From contig JAGFBZ010002547.1 in assembly GCA_018398805.1 (NCBI GenBank), positions 687,501 to 751,500 on the forward strand: 64,000 nt of DNA, given 5' to 3'. Below the pieces are notes generated by a model, which did no database searches, had not been told where the DNA came from, and saw only the letters and a program-made list of their open reading frames with translations. The stretch is from Hirundichthys speculiger. Taxonomy: Eukaryota > Chordata > Actinopteri > Beloniformes > Exocoetidae. Below, piece by piece: positions 30,902-44,104 of the stretch (its first letter is position 1; every line of letters starts with the position of its first letter). A program made the translations under genes and the position numbers.

Positions 30902-31500
30902 CACTCACTGGCCACTTTATTAGGTTCACCTGTCCAACTGCTCGTTAACGCACATTTCAAATCAGCCAGTCACATGGGAGCAACTCAATGCATTTAGGCA
31001 TGTAGACATTGCCAAGACGACCTGCTGCAGTTCAAACCAGCATCAGAATGGGGAAGAAAGGTGGTTTAAGTGAATTTGAATGGGACATGTTTGTTGGTGC
31101 CAGACGGGCTGGTCTGAGTATTTCAGAAACTGCTGATCTACTGGGATTTTCAAGCACAACCATCTCTAGGATTTATAGAGAATGGTCCAAAAAAGAGAAA
31201 ATATCCAGTGAGCGACAGTTCTGTGGGGGCAAATACCTTGTTGATGTTGATACCCAGACTGGCTCAAGCTGATAGAAGGCAACTGTAACTCAAACAACCA
31301 CTTGTTACAACCGAGGTCTGCAGAAGAGCATCTCTGAATGCACAACACATCGAAATGTGAGGTAGAAGATCACACTGGGTGCCACTTCTGTCAGCTAAGA
31401 ACAGGAAACTGAGGCTACAATTCACACAGACTCACCAAGATTGGACTATAGAAGATTTGAAAAACGTGCCTGGTCTGATGAGTCTTTTGGAGGATGGATC
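30902..31500 (+). mobile_element. Tc1 element relic, 5' part
   Basis: After a TA (30900-30901) it begins CACTCACTGGCCACTTTATT, the terminus of a widespread fish Tc1 family. The transposase starts at 31048 (MGKKGGLSEFEWDMFVGARR). It has a helix-turn-helix in AGLSISETADLLGFSSTTIS followed by RIYREW and a stop after 31272. Further remnants run to about 31500 (RLQFTQTHQDWTIEDLKNV). The catalytic core is mostly missing. Confidence 0.85.
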
Positions 31501-31533
31501 AGTGGCAGGCCTGTCTCAGGACGTGTTTTTTGC

Positions 31534-32653
31534 TAGGGCTGGGCAAGTTAACGCGCGCGTTAACTCATTAATTTATTAATGCCAACATTTATTATATCGC
31601 GCGTTAACGCATGTTGCTCACATGCTTTTGTTTTGAAAAGTCTGTTACTGGCTGCTGCGGAACTGGAAGACAATTGGCAGGTAAACATGCGGAAAAACTA
31701 AAACAGACATGGAGAACGATAAAAATCTGTGTACTTTACAGTTCAGGTAGCAACTCAGGTAGCAATATTAACAATTCTGTCTAGAAACAAACATTCTGTA
31801 CTGCAACAAAACTTTCGTGTCATTCCTCCATGTTACATCAGATCTGCTCCACGTGTTCACTGTCCTGCTGTTCTCTTACTGGTTACTTCAGTGCGGCTCC
31901 ATCTAGTGGCACAGATGTGTAATGACAACAGGAAGTCCAGTCCTCCATTATAAAACAAATTCAGTCCTGTGGCCCGTCTTTTAATTTCGTATTTTTGATC
32001 CAAGTCTAAAATTGAAATATAAAAAAAAAAAAAACGGCATTTTTCTTTTTTTTGTGTGTGTTAGATTAAAAAACGTAAAACATAACAAAACGTCACTTTT
32101 TATTTAATTTTTTTTTTTAATTTTTGATTGACAATTGAAAATGGAAAGAATGAATGATACATGGATTGGTAAAGTTACTAAACTTTAACATAGACACTTT
32201 CATTTTAAAGTTCTCCCAGACGGAGGATTCAACAGAAACAAGGTTATTTGTAACAACTGACAAGTTGAACTCCCCGTTAAAAGTTTCTGATGTTACCTCA
32301 AAAAATTACCTGTTTCAATGTTCTGATTGTGCTGAACCACAATCATTTTGTTGGATTTTGTTTGTAGACTTTTTACATTTTTTTTAATAAAAACTGTGGC
32401 AATAAGCTTGGCAATAATTTTTTTTTTTTTTTTTTTTACATTTTTTAACATGATATTTACACTAAACATGTGTTACTGACAAGTGCTAATGATGAAGTGT
32501 TATGTTATGGCACTTTAGTTCATATGGCAGCAGAACATTGAAATAAAAGTGCACTTTACGCTAGTTTTGAATTCATTATTTGATTTTGCGTATTCAATGC
32601 GATTAATCGTGATTAATCAGGGAAATAATGTGATTAATCATTGTCCAGCCCTA
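31534..32653. mobile_element. hAT-type non-autonomous element, 1120 bp
   Basis: Ends are TAGGGCTGGGCAAGTTAACG and ATTGTCCAGCCCTA, matching as inverted repeats over the first 13 bases with one difference. Flanks GTTTTTTGC and GTTTTTAC look like a decayed 8-bp duplication. Near the left end lies the palindrome TTAACGCGCGCGTTAA; near the right end GATTAATC recurs. The interior is AT-rich with T-runs and no coding sequence. Confidence 0.8.
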
Positions 32654-35355
32654 GTTTTTACAAAAAAATTTCTGTAGTTTGAAGTCTACCAGCCTTAAAA
32701 CCCTGTCATAAAACAGCCCTGTTACTGTGTCAGGTGCTGACCGTTGTTCATTTAATGAGCCCTGTCAAGTTTTTGAAAATAATAACATTTAAAGAAATAT
32801 TCATTTTAAATGTAATGGGTTATATCTACTTTTCCTTTCATTAAAAATAAACAGAATGTAAAGTTTCATGATCAGTTTATATTAAACGCCTGTGAATTGC
32901 TGTGTATTTCTAAAGATAATTTTGTCTAGTACATACATCACCTATTCTCACCACATCGTGCCTGAATGCTTTTCACAGTACACATTTACATCCCATTTAA
33001 TCTCTGTGAAAATTAAAGTTTTGCAATTCTTCACTTGTAAACATGAAGATCAATGTCCAGAGTCTCATTTCACTTTTCATGACAGTTTGTATCAAGATTG
33101 TCAGTCTGGTGTCTTCGCTCTGTCTGCAGCATGACAGCAAAATTACTTTTTCCTTTATCTCTCAGTCCCTACGGTTCTAATCTTTTAGACGAATTTTTTT
33201 TTTCTTCACTTCCTTCTCTATTTTCTCAACCTCACCCTACCATCCTGCGCCACCTTCTCCTCCCTCCTCTTGTTTTCATCCCTCCTTTGTCCCTTCACCT
33301 TTTCATCTTCTCTGCTTTACTGTCATCTCTTCTGATCTTCTGGCGCTGGAGCACCGACACATGGCCTCTCCTACATCTCTGTCCTCCGGATTCACAAACA
33401 CACCAACACATTGTTGCTCCACGTAGATGTCATATGCACACAAAGATAAAATGAAATGATCAGTAAACACACACACACACACACACTCTTGGATGTTCCT
33501 TTTTCTTGTGCCTTCCAATCAGTTGTGTGAAGAATAGCCGAATCTTTGATCCCTCTTTACTGTGTGATCAATCAGATGGACACACGAGCATGCTGGGAAC
33601 AAAGACACAAGGTTGCTAGGTGCGTGTGTGCGCGGTAAGCTCTATATTTAGTTTTCTTCTCCAACTAAATAATGTCACCTGTGCACACATCACAAGCAGA
33701 AAATTACATCTTCACACCCACTCAAGAAAGCAAAGCAATTAGAAACTCATCACCTGAGATGAAGTAAAGTGTGATGGGCACGTGGGAGGATGCGAATGAC
33801 CGATCGTAACAGATGGATGTAAAACGATTCTGAAAGATACACTGAAAGAAAGCTGAAAGCTGAAAATGAGTGGTGTTTAAAAGTTATTTTCATTTATCCT
33901 GTCAGTACTGTCATTTATTATGTTGTTTTTTTGTTTTTTGCTCTAGCAATTCACTCACAAGAATAACCACTCTCTATACAATGTAACTTCTTTCATTGTT
34001 CAGGGAAGATTAAGGTTGTGTGCATGCAGAATGTATTTTCCATTTGTTTGCTCTGTGCTGTAATGGAACTGTAGTTATTACCTGATCCTGTGAAACGTGT
34101 GAAATCAGAACTCAAAGAAATCTTAGCTCCATATTTTCAGAACATTATGATGACATGATCACGTCAATAGTATAAGTATAACTTCCCCTCAAAAAAGAAG
34201 ATGATAACAAACAGTATAAACCAAAGACAGATCATGTTTTCTCTTGACAGCTACCTTGAATTATTTTTTTAATTAAATATCAATTTTTGCAACACTTTCC
34301 CTCAAAAAAAAAAAAGGAAACATTTCCCAGTTGGAAATTATTCCATTCCTTCTCCTGACGCTTAAAAGGCCCTCTGGCATTCCCTTAAAACTAGAATGAA
34401 CTTTTCTGGATTAATGCTGCCATCACAGAAACATTAATGGTCTTCATCTAGGCCACTGAAACAACCCCGTACTAACACGGCTGTCCAGACTTGTTGGTGA
34501 TAACATGGATGACGGAGCTTATTTCTTCCAGCTGGAGTAATGTCTCTTCTGACCACAGTACCAGTACGTGATGATCCGTCCCAGATGCCTCTGAGCTCAG
34601 TGACGTGCTCATCAGGGTGGTTCTGTCTAATATTGATGAAAGATGGTTCTTATCGTCTGAGGGGTCAGAGATCACAGGTGTCTGGATCAGGCTTGCACCG
34701 TTTGAAAATGTCTTTATTTGTTAAATATATTCAGCTCTGTAGAAGGAAAAATGTGCTTCCAATTTTTCTTGGAAGAACATTTTTTTAAAAGCATTTTATT
34801 GATTTTCTTACATTTGTTGACAAAATCAAGATCTACACAGAAAAAAAAAATCCTTCAAACAATTATTACTTTTAAAATTGCACAATATTCAGGAAACAAG
34901 TTGAAAAAAAAAAGAAAAACACAGTAAGCTGCGTAAATGAATGTAAATGAAATTCCAACGTTTTCTCTTTACAGATCAGTGCAGTGTGTCTGAGGAGACG
35001 GTGGTCCACTGAAGCCACATACAGGCCAAGTATGAAGACAAGTATCACAACTCAGAAGAAACCATTTTCAATTAGGGACTGAAAGCGTGTTTATGAGTTA
35101 GAGCATCCATACTGCAGGAAAAATGGAAGAACGACACATTGGAGGTCGGGGCTAAACCAGAGGTTAACTCTGACAAAGCAAAATAAAGTCAAATGTAAAC
35201 AAAACCCAGTTTAAGCCGAGCATTGCAAGCATTCAATAGCAGCTCCAGCATCTGAAACACCTGAAACATACAATGTGTGTCGGCCTTCCTGTCTGCCTTT
35301 TATGTTACGAGTAAGAAAATGACTGGTTGATGACTTACCTGTGCACGCCACATGA
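32654..35355. other. no gene seen; pyrimidine tract and (AC)n
   Basis: A pyrimidine-rich tract spans about 33140-33345 and (AC)n about 33463-33487. A stretch at 34475-34690 has more balanced composition than its surroundings and may be a dispersed repeat, but I cannot assign it. No exon recognised. Confidence 0.5.
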
Positions 35356-36356
35356 CCAGGGTTATAATAGTTTTGGATTTTCCATTAGTTTTTATTTTAG
35401 TTTAGTTTTTCAAATTCAGTCAGTTTTAATTAGTTTTTAGAGCAGTGTTGCTAGTTTTTATTTGTTTTTATTTTTTGAAACACTTATTTTTATTTTTGTT
35501 TTTATTAGTTTCAGTGTTAGTTTTATTTTGTAAATTAGGGTTGTAATTTTGGTTCAAGTGAAGCACTGAACCTTTTGAAGGCTATCAAATCACATAGTCG
35601 TGTTTACATTTTGGTCTCAATAAACATATTTATCAATGCATCCTCCCTCTTGTGGTGTTCCTGCGTATTTACTGACCAGCAGCTATCTGGTCTCCGGTGG
35701 AAACAGTCCATTATAGTTGCTGTTTTCTCCTGGTCCTTAGCAGCGCTGACTGGCCTGCAGCTGCAGCTTCTCTTTCCAGGGGGCTAGCTTAGGCTAGCTT
35801 ATCCAGCTAGTCTTGGTTAGCCTTTTTGTACGAGCTTTTCAAATGGACTTTCAGATTTGTGGGTTTTTTTCCCCTTGAGAAGTATTCCACACATTGTATC
35901 ACCTGCTTCTACAACAAGGCACTTATTTTTATCGTTAACAGTCATAGTCAAAGAAATCCCAAATAGGACTGTGCCGCTTTCTCGCAACTTTTGCTGCAGC
36001 CATCACCTTAGGTTTTTTTTTTTTGTTTGTTTTTTTTTTGCGGTTGTTGTTGTACAGCGGAGCAGTTAATAGATTTCATGTAAATCCTGAAACGTATATG
36101 TGAAAAAAAAAATTAACTGTCAATTTTCTTTTTTCACATAAATGTTCACCTTAACGTTTTGTAAATTATTTACAAATAGAAAAACGAAAGACGTTCTTGA
36201 TATTGTTATTATTAATTTTAGTTTGTTTTATAAACACATAATACAGTTTCAGTTAGTTATCTTTTTTTTTTTAAAAAAAACCTCATTTTTATTTTATTTC
36301 AGTTAACGAAAAGTTTTCGTTATTTCGTTCGTTTTTGTTAACTATAATGACCTTGG
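35356..36356. mobile_element. non-autonomous DNA transposon with CCAGGGTTATAATAG ends
   Basis: The left end CCAGGGTTATAATAGTT is mirrored by AACTATAATGACCTTGG at the right, imperfect inverted repeats of 17 bases. The subterminal parts are rich in TTAGTTTT/AACGAAAA motifs typical of this common fish repeat. The middle contains a duplicated GGCTAGCTTA. I could not identify a target duplication, so the superfamily is open. Confidence 0.65.
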
Positions 36357-39300
36357 ACATTACCTGAGAGGTTCCTACTGATGCACAGTCCTTCTGCTTT
36401 TACGCCAAACCATCATTCCAGTCAGCTGTTGATATCACTTCTTTGAATCAACATTTTTTTCTTCACCTACTGACTGCTAGCAAAACTCCAGCTGCAGACC
36501 TGAAATGCAAAAATGGAATTACATTTTAAATGCACAAATCATTGCATTTTCTTTTTGTTAAACATGTATTTTCCATATGGAGCAACCTTTTCCTGATTTT
36601 TTCCTGAGAGTAAAGTTTCAGCCCCTCCGGTAGTTTGGTGTTATGGCTTGTATGTGCATTGTGTCTCTGTGTGAATAGGTGTGAATCCGTGTCTTCGCGT
36701 GTATCAGAAGTGTTAGTATGCTGCTCTGACGGCGTGCCCAGGATGTAGAGCCATTTGTGTGAGTTTCGCAGCCATAAGGCTTTTGCTGTAGCTTGATGAT
36801 TGGGCCAGCGAGTGTGGGTTAAGAAGAGTTGCAGCGAAAGCTAGAAATGAATTAAAACTGGGGAGTCTGTGAGCCATCTGCTGTGTGTGTCTGTCAGGGA
36901 GCAGCAACCCCACCCCCTCTGTCGCTGCGCTACCAGAGAAAAAAGGAGGCAGACAATGCAGATGGTCCAACAAAATGAATTTGCATTGTTCTATGATAGA
37001 GCCGAAGCTCTGACCTTTTTCGCAGTGGCAGAACTGAGTCGGAGGCAGAGCAGGATCTCAGAAGGGTTTGCTCCGTCACCACCCTGTTTCTCTGCGGTCC
37101 AGCAAATACAAACAATGAATTTCAAACACTTGATTCCAGCAGACTATTTCCATTCAGAAACAAATGTTAGGATACATTATTCATCTGAGAGAACACAAAT
37201 ACTGATGAAGACACAGATTATTGATTGCTATTTTATTGTATAATTGTATAGTTCAAATTTTTATAATTCAGATAATCCAAATGTATAGTTCAGATGAAGT
37301 GTTATCTTTAATTATTCAATCTTTTTAAGTTATTGCCATGAAACAGTTACCAGCACAATATTTGTGCATCTGTGGTGAGTAGGAAAAAAAAAAAAAAGGT
37401 CATTGTGACTTAGTTGGTTCAAGACGACATGTGTAATGTCTGTAAATGTCTCACCAGTCATGCCAGGGTCTTCCTCCTCTTGCTCACAACCAGGAGGCTG
37501 CTATGATTTAAATGCCTTTATAAAGTTTGAGCCGCTGTCAGAAACAGTGGTCTTTTTTTCAAGAAAGTCCATAAAATTAATGTATGTTTGATTGCTGCGC
37601 CAACAACATCACATGGATTTTTTTGTTTTGTTTTCTTTTAATTTTCCAGCAGGATAATGCTCCTTTCACCTTTCTTTACTAAAATAAAAATCAAAGTAAT
37701 CACCTCCATCATCTCAGCCACCGAGCTGCAGCTCTGAGCACCTTTAGCAGGATATAATGACTCCTTTCGCAAACTTCATACAAACGTTCAGTATAAGTAA
37801 TGCTGTAACAAGTCATTTCACAGTGACGGTCACATTATTTTTTCAATTCTGTCAATAATTAATTGCAAAGTGTGGCCTGCATCACACTACAATAAAAATA
37901 AAGCTTTTACTTCTATGGATGTTGCCATTTCTTTTAACAACACTTAAGTGTGGCATTAAGTGATGAAGAGTTCTTATTCTGTCCTGTTCTCAGTTCTATA
38001 ATTCCTCTCAAAAAATGTTCACGTCAATAATTCCACTTTATTATTATCATGTTCTAATGATACTATTATATAATTATATTACTAGTATGCACATGAATGG
38101 AACAAAGCTAATACATTTACAATAATGTATGACCACCACACTTCTGATGTGAACATAGGAACAAAAACATATCGCAATAATTCTTGTCATTTGGAGGCTT
38201 TTGCACTTTGGATAAAAGTTCAAAGAAAAATAAACACTTGATTTGTAGCTTTAAACAAAATTAGTGGATTAATCAAGTAAGGTAAGTCCAAACTATTATT
38301 TAAGAGGAGAGATTTATTTTTCAAAGATTCTTTAAGATTAAGATGACATTTCCAGTTTTCCATGTGGTCAGTAATAACAGAAAACATCATTGCCATTAAT
38401 GAAATGAACATTGGCTCCTCTAATAGTTTTCTGGCCACCTTGTGATGTTACTGTTTAAATGATCTAAACATTCGTCTTCAAGTTTCTAATTTATCCTCTT
38501 CCTTCTCTTTTCCAGATCTCTGCTCCTTTAAAGTGTATGCATGTCTCAGTTCACTTCAGAAACCCTTTATCACATTAAATAATCAGAACTTTCTTCCTTT
38601 CTTTTCTTTCTTCGGGGAAACTTATTCTTGTGTAACAGATGGAGGCAGTGGTGTGGGCGTTACTTAGTGAAACTGATTTATCAGTGAGCCAAAAATAGCT
38701 GACGCTCCTCTTCACTAACTCTCTTTAAAAAGAAAAAAAACAACAACAACAGAAGTTTTAAATAGGTCAATATGGGACATTTCATTACAAATTTAAAATA
38801 CCCTTTTTTTATTTTAATTTATACATGCTTTTAAATTTATTGGTGTTTTTCTTTTTTCATTTTTAAAATCAAGACATTATAATTCAAGTGCAACAGTGAA
38901 TAATTAGGTTGAAAGAGCAGGATGCAGCTAATTGTCTGCTACGTGGAGATTAAATTTACAGTTGTGTCTATGAATCAACTTTCCTGAAGCAACACGTCTC
39001 CTGCGGACTGCAGAGCCAAAAACCAGTAAGACTCCTTTTCCAAGTTTGGAGTAATTCTGTAACTGTCTCTTGTGGATGTCTTTTAGAGCGATATCCCGTC
39101 ATCTCACCAAGTTTGAAACCTCACTGGGAGCAGAGAGTCTCGTCTCAGTCCCCTTGAACATGAGTTGACATCTACAAGCCATCTGTCACTTCTACCAGCT
39201 CAAACGCAGATCAAAATCAGGGTTTCACTTATAAATGGGTTTCAGAGCAGAACATCATGAATTAAAAAAAAGAGAACAGTTTGAAATGTTATATCACCTC

Positions 39301-40374
39301 GATAAGTGCACCGGCACGATATACTGTATATAGTTACTGTCTGTCCAAGAAGGCACATCCTGAAACATTTCCATCCATGGGGAAGTGGATACTGCTTCTG
39401 ATTCATTTTTGGTCACAAAAAAAAGATTCTCTATCCTTTTCTTGTGTCATTAAAACACTAAATTTGTGTGAATAAGTAAATCGCAGATGAGATGAACACT
39501 GCTGGTAACGATGCATGGATGACAGAGACTTACCTTGTCAGTATCACCTGTCAGACAAACTGTCCATCAAACTGCGTGCCAAATATCTGAACTTCACTTT
39601 TCTTCTTTATGTTGTTTATATCTTCATTTTCTTTTGCTTCTTGTCAAGTTTCTTTTTAATAGTGAAACCGAGCAGGGGCGTCAGGCAAGGAGACTGCATG
39701 ATGTGTGACATGACTGGGTGACATGACAACAACACCTGAATTACATGATCATGTGACTATAAAACCCAGGACAAAACCCGTTTAGCCACAATGTACACTG
39801 CCATAATTGGAATAAAACAAACAAACGGAGCCGTCAGCACAGCAGTGTAAAGGGTAGGATCCTGACTTCTGGAGCTTGATCCCTTACAGTCACTGCTTCA
39901 ACCATGAGCTCCTCTGTGTGCCAGAACATTGGAGAGTCAGTTGTAAAGCCATCGGTCTGACAAATAAAGCTTTTGCTGAAACACGTAAGCAAATCAACAA
40001 TGAAATAGTGATTAAGTCCAGAGAAATGTGTGAGTGAAATGCTGTGATCAGACCCTCAGTTAGATGTGTATAAAGTCTATAAATGTCATTGAGCTGACAC
40101 AACGTTGTAGGAAAGAGAGGGCCACAACCATGTGGGAGACTGTTGATGTCATACAGAAAATGATTATTTCAAATTATTGCTGCAAAAAGCGGTTCTACAA
40201 AAGTTTTTTTTAACGGGCTTCTTCTGCATTTTAGATTACTTGTTTAAAAAAAAATTGGAACAATGTAATGTGTCATTATTATGATCTGGTCGTAGCCTGG
40301 GTCTCTCTGTCTCCCTCCCTCTCTCTTCAGCTCATCAGTCATATGGTCACATGTGACTATTTCATAATTACCTC
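36357..40374. other. 4-kb stretch with no gene seen
   Basis: AT-rich non-coding DNA with A/T runs, for example A14 at about 37384-37397. The block 36700-37110 is more GC-balanced, but its frames on both strands look like chance. No transposon termini found. This is the longest element-poor stretch in the window. Confidence 0.5.
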
Positions 40375-41145
40375 CACCAAAGAGGTTATGTTTTTGCCGG
40401 CGTTTATCTGTTAGTCTGTCTGTCTGTTTATTTATTTATTTTATTTATTTATTTATTTGCAGGTACATTAAAAAGATGGCTGCACCAGAGTTAGCCACAA
40501 GCTAATTTCCATCTGTAGTCCTTGACAAACAAAAATAGTACACATTAGGGTTAACAATAATGACAGTATTCAAATGCAAATACAAGAAACAGACTACTGT
40601 ATAATGTCATGAAACCACAATAAAAAGTTAACCTTTAAAAAGTTAGTGCAAGTACAAAATACAGACTGATTAAAATAACGTAGATTAGACTAACTGAACA
40701 TAAAATAAGGTTGGGTCAAGATAAATAAATCAGAAAATCCAAATGCCATCTGATGGCACAGTCTATCTGTGTACAACATAACTCAAAAAGCTATGGATGG
40801 ATTTTGATGAAATTTTCAGGAGTTGTCAGAAATGTGAAAAGGAAGAACTGATTTTATTTTGGCTGTGATCCGGAAGAAATCCTGGATTCTGGATCACTTT
40901 CAAATTTTCAATAACATTGCGGTCAATGGAGGCGACAATTTTGTTTCTCAATATCTCCGTTAATTATTGCCCAAAACTCATGAAATTTGACTCAGCGGTT
41001 GACAATGGAAACCTCTATCAAATTTCAAAGGCTGATCCGGATCTGATCCAGAACGCGGATTTTATTGCAATCTGTAAATCGCTATATGGGGGAATTGTTG
41101 CACTTGGCAAAGGTCTGCGCTCTCCGAGTGCTTTTCTAGTTATTT
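40375..41145 (+). repeat. unclassified dispersed repeat, copy A
   Basis: It starts near ACCTCCACCAAAGAGGTTAT and ends GAGTGCTTTTCTAGTT. In between, GATGAAATTTTCAGGAGTTG, ATCCGGAAGAAATCCTGGAT and TATCTCCGTTAATTATTGCC are shared with the inverted copy at 41772-42540. This is a common repeat in fish and other animals whose class I cannot name. It is itself interrupted at about 40425-40770 by a (TTTA)n-tailed piece that looks like a LINE 3' end on the minus strand. Confidence 0.65.
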
Positions 41146-41771
41146 ATGTTTTGCGAATTCAATTGTTACACCTTGTTGTATTAAAAATATGGTCAGGTCA
41201 CTGTGGCCTGTTTTGTCGAGTGATATTAATATCTAATGTGGAACATCTAATCCAGTGTGGGATATTGCTTAGGTGCCATCGCATGATTTTTGAGACAATG
41301 GGCCCTATCTTGCGCCAAACCTCCAAAACCTGCTATTAAGGGATATTAGGTATTGGGAGTGTTCCCCCACAAAGAACGCAATCTTCCACCTCCCAAAACC
41401 CACGATCTTACCTGCAAAAACCACTATATTATGCACACATTATGCATGGGAGTGGTTAGGGCGTTCCACCTGTTTAACCAATCAGTGCGTCAGTAGCCAT
41501 TGCCTTTAAGAGCAGGTTGCGCTACCTGCAAACTGCTATGGTAGCGTCTTTTCATCCAGATCAGAGCAGCTCTCATGGGCAGCTCGTCTGGGACTCTGCT
41601 GTAGAGCTTCCTCTTCCTTCCTCCTCCTCTGCACTGATATATACATAACTAGCTCTAACTAATGTGGAGAAAATGATTTAATCATTTCTTTTGCACTCCA
41701 AGAAGTTCCAACAAACTGCTCAGAAAAAATAGAGCCGGTGAGCTTCCAGGAAAGTATTTCTTAACTAGAAA

Positions 41772-42540
41772 AGCACTCGGAGGTCACAGACCTCCGCCAA
41801 GCACAACAGTTCTCCTATATAGAGATTTACAGATTGCGATAAAATCCGCCTTCTGGATCAGATCAGGATCAGCCTCTGAAATTTTATAGAGGTTTTCAGT
41901 GTCAATACCTGAGTGAAATTTAATGAGCTGTGGGCAATAATTAACGGAGATGTTGAGAAACAAAATTTCCTGTCCCATTGAGCGTGTGTTACGGTCTCAA
42001 GCCGGGTTGTGAACCCGCAACCTTCCACCTCTGGGGCTCCTGCGCACAATCGACTGCACCACCTTCAATCCTCTACATAGACGCTCAGATCCACCTATGT
42101 TTCACCTTCCCATCCGACGAGCAGCCCAGGTGTGGCACTGCACACCTGTACCTATTCAGTCATCATTCAACCAGACGCGTCTCCAGATCTTCCCACAGAA
42201 ACACCTGATCCAGCCATTCGCAGTACCACCTTCTTGCATTCGTCGTCCCCTGGATTGTTGGTTTGGCTGCCAACCCTCCAATCCTCCTTTTTTACTTCTG
42301 AGAGAATTAAACTCTTAAAATTCCAGAACTCCCTTCCTGTCTCCATTGTGGTTGCTTTAGAGTTCAAGAAACAACTAAACAGCGCAATGTTATCGAAAAT
42401 TTGAAAGTGATCCAGAATCCAGGATTTCTTCCGGATCACACCCAAAATAAAATCAGTTCTTCCTTTTCACATTTCTGACAACTCCTGAAAATGTCATCAA
42501 AATCTATCCATAACTTTTTGAGTTATCTTGAACATATCCC
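41772..42540 (-). repeat. unclassified dispersed repeat, copy B (inverted), split by a SINE
   Basis: Begins AACTAGAAAAGCACTCGGAG and contains, in reverse, the same landmarks as copy A: GGCAATAATTAACGGAGATG, TCCGGATCACACCC and CAACTCCTGAAAATGTCATC. It is interrupted between about 41984 and 42388 by a tRNA-like insertion. Confidence 0.7.
41984..42388 (-). mobile_element. tRNA-derived SINE-like insertion
   Basis: On the minus strand the head reads GTGGTGCAGTCGATTGTGCG (A-box-like) and GCGGGTTCACAACCCGGC (B-box-like, diverged), about 40 bases apart as in tRNA promoters. AGCG occurs at both junctions (about 41981-41984 and 42385-42388) and may be a short target duplication. The body does not match the other SINEs of the window. 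Confidence 0.45.
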
Positions 42541-42699
42541 CTGCGCAAAGACGCACAGCTGCGCCAAGACGCATAGCCGCTGGAAGCGGTGCTTTTTAAA
42601 ATACTGCAGAACGGATCATTGGATGAGCATTGAGCCAGAGGAACACGTATGATGATGTAGCACCCGTACAGCCACTCTGTTTGATTTACCTGAGAATGG

Positions 42700-43741
42700 T
42701 GGGTGCTTGGGTTCGTTTTAGCTGCTGGTGGATACCACGAAGGTGCACCAAATCAGTTGCATAAACTAATACTAAACATTCAGGTACTAAGTAAAATAAA
42801 GGAGACCCAGAGATCAGATATTATTTAGCCAAATATATGAAAAGGCCTTGTTTATTAACTTAACAAAAACTGTTGAATACTAACCAATGTTCTTTTTCCC
42901 TTTATTTCTTAAATAATAAAACCCAATTTACCTTAATAATTTCTCTTTTCCTTAACTGAACCGTCTCTGTCTCTTTTTTTCTCTGTTTTACAATTAAACC
43001 ACTAGCTAGTATCTTTGCAATTAACTAACAGCTTATCTCTTTTTGATTTAACCATTTAAAATATATCCTGGCCCCCTTGGTTTTACGCCATTACTACACT
43101 AAACAATACACACTGAACGTAGAACTCAAAGCGCGCAAACTCAAGTCAGTAGTAACTATTCCCGTAGTCAGGTTCTTCAAACACGCACAGTCAATTGTAC
43201 TCACTGTACCACAGACTCTGAAAACGTTGCAGGTCGGTTATGTCTTGCAAAAAATTGAGAACGTCGAAATTCACTTGCAAAAAATTGAGTACGCTGAAAT
43301 ACTGCGATGCGGTTGTCGGTCCTCGCCGCTCCCGGCTCACTCTGAAGGTCCTGGCCCACTCCGGCTCGCCCGCCCTCGGTCACAACTCCCGCTCCAGCAA
43401 ACGGGTCTCTGGCCCCAAATCTCACTCGGCCGCGGCTCACAAGCCTATGTGCTCACGGTCCTCTTCTCTGAGCTTCCGTGCTCAGTCAGCTCCAACCCGA
43501 ACTGTTTTACTCTCGTTTTAGATCCACCAAACAAAAAAGCATCCGCACTCCAAACGGTCCCGCGACGGAGAGAGCCAAAAACTTTGCGCCTTCCAGATCT
43601 TTCCCCAAGATCACGAGTCCCGCCCACCCCTTGCGTGCTTACGTGGCCAATCATAATTGACCTTACAGGGTGTATATCAAACTGACCAATAAAATATACC
43701 AATATAGAAACAGGCTAAATGCATTTAGGCCCCGCGTAACA
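42700..43741 (-). mobile_element. LTR-like CpG-rich block, possible solo LTR
   Basis: Read on the minus strand, the block begins TGTTACGCGGGGCCTAAATG, a start typical of gypsy LTRs. It then passes through a CpG-rich promoter-like region (about 43300-43650) and becomes AT-rich with AATAAA-type signals. The other end and a target duplication could not be fixed. The 202-residue plus-strand frame over it has no recognisable domain. Confidence 0.35.
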
Positions 43742-44104
43742 TTATTTAAACTAAATAATATAGTATATTAATGTCTTATCTTAATCATTTTAATGACTAA
43801 AATGATAATGAATCACTATTTATTTATTTATTTATTTATTTTTAAATCATGAATCTGACTATTGTTATTTAAGCATTAGAAAATCGTGTCACTCATTTAT
43901 TTATGCAAAGTAAATTAACGTTCACTTTTAAACATGTGAGGGACTGTGATTCTGTGGGAGAAAAAATATTACATTTACCCATGTAACACCCAAATTTACT
44001 ACCGGGCTACAATGACATCTACCTTCTACCAGTGAGCGCATCTCGGGTGCTCCAGTGCACAAGGAGAGGGTCAGAGGGATACGAGCACAGTACAAGAAAC
44101 TCCA

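Noticed and set aside
36713..37243. Overlapping frames on both strands near 36.7-37.2 kb
   Set aside because: Neither strand shows a domain, good splice sites or a clear codon bias, so no gene is called.
43077..43685. 202-residue plus-strand open frame
   Set aside because: CpG-rich LTR-like block lets several frames stay open on both strands; no motif and no codon bias for this one.
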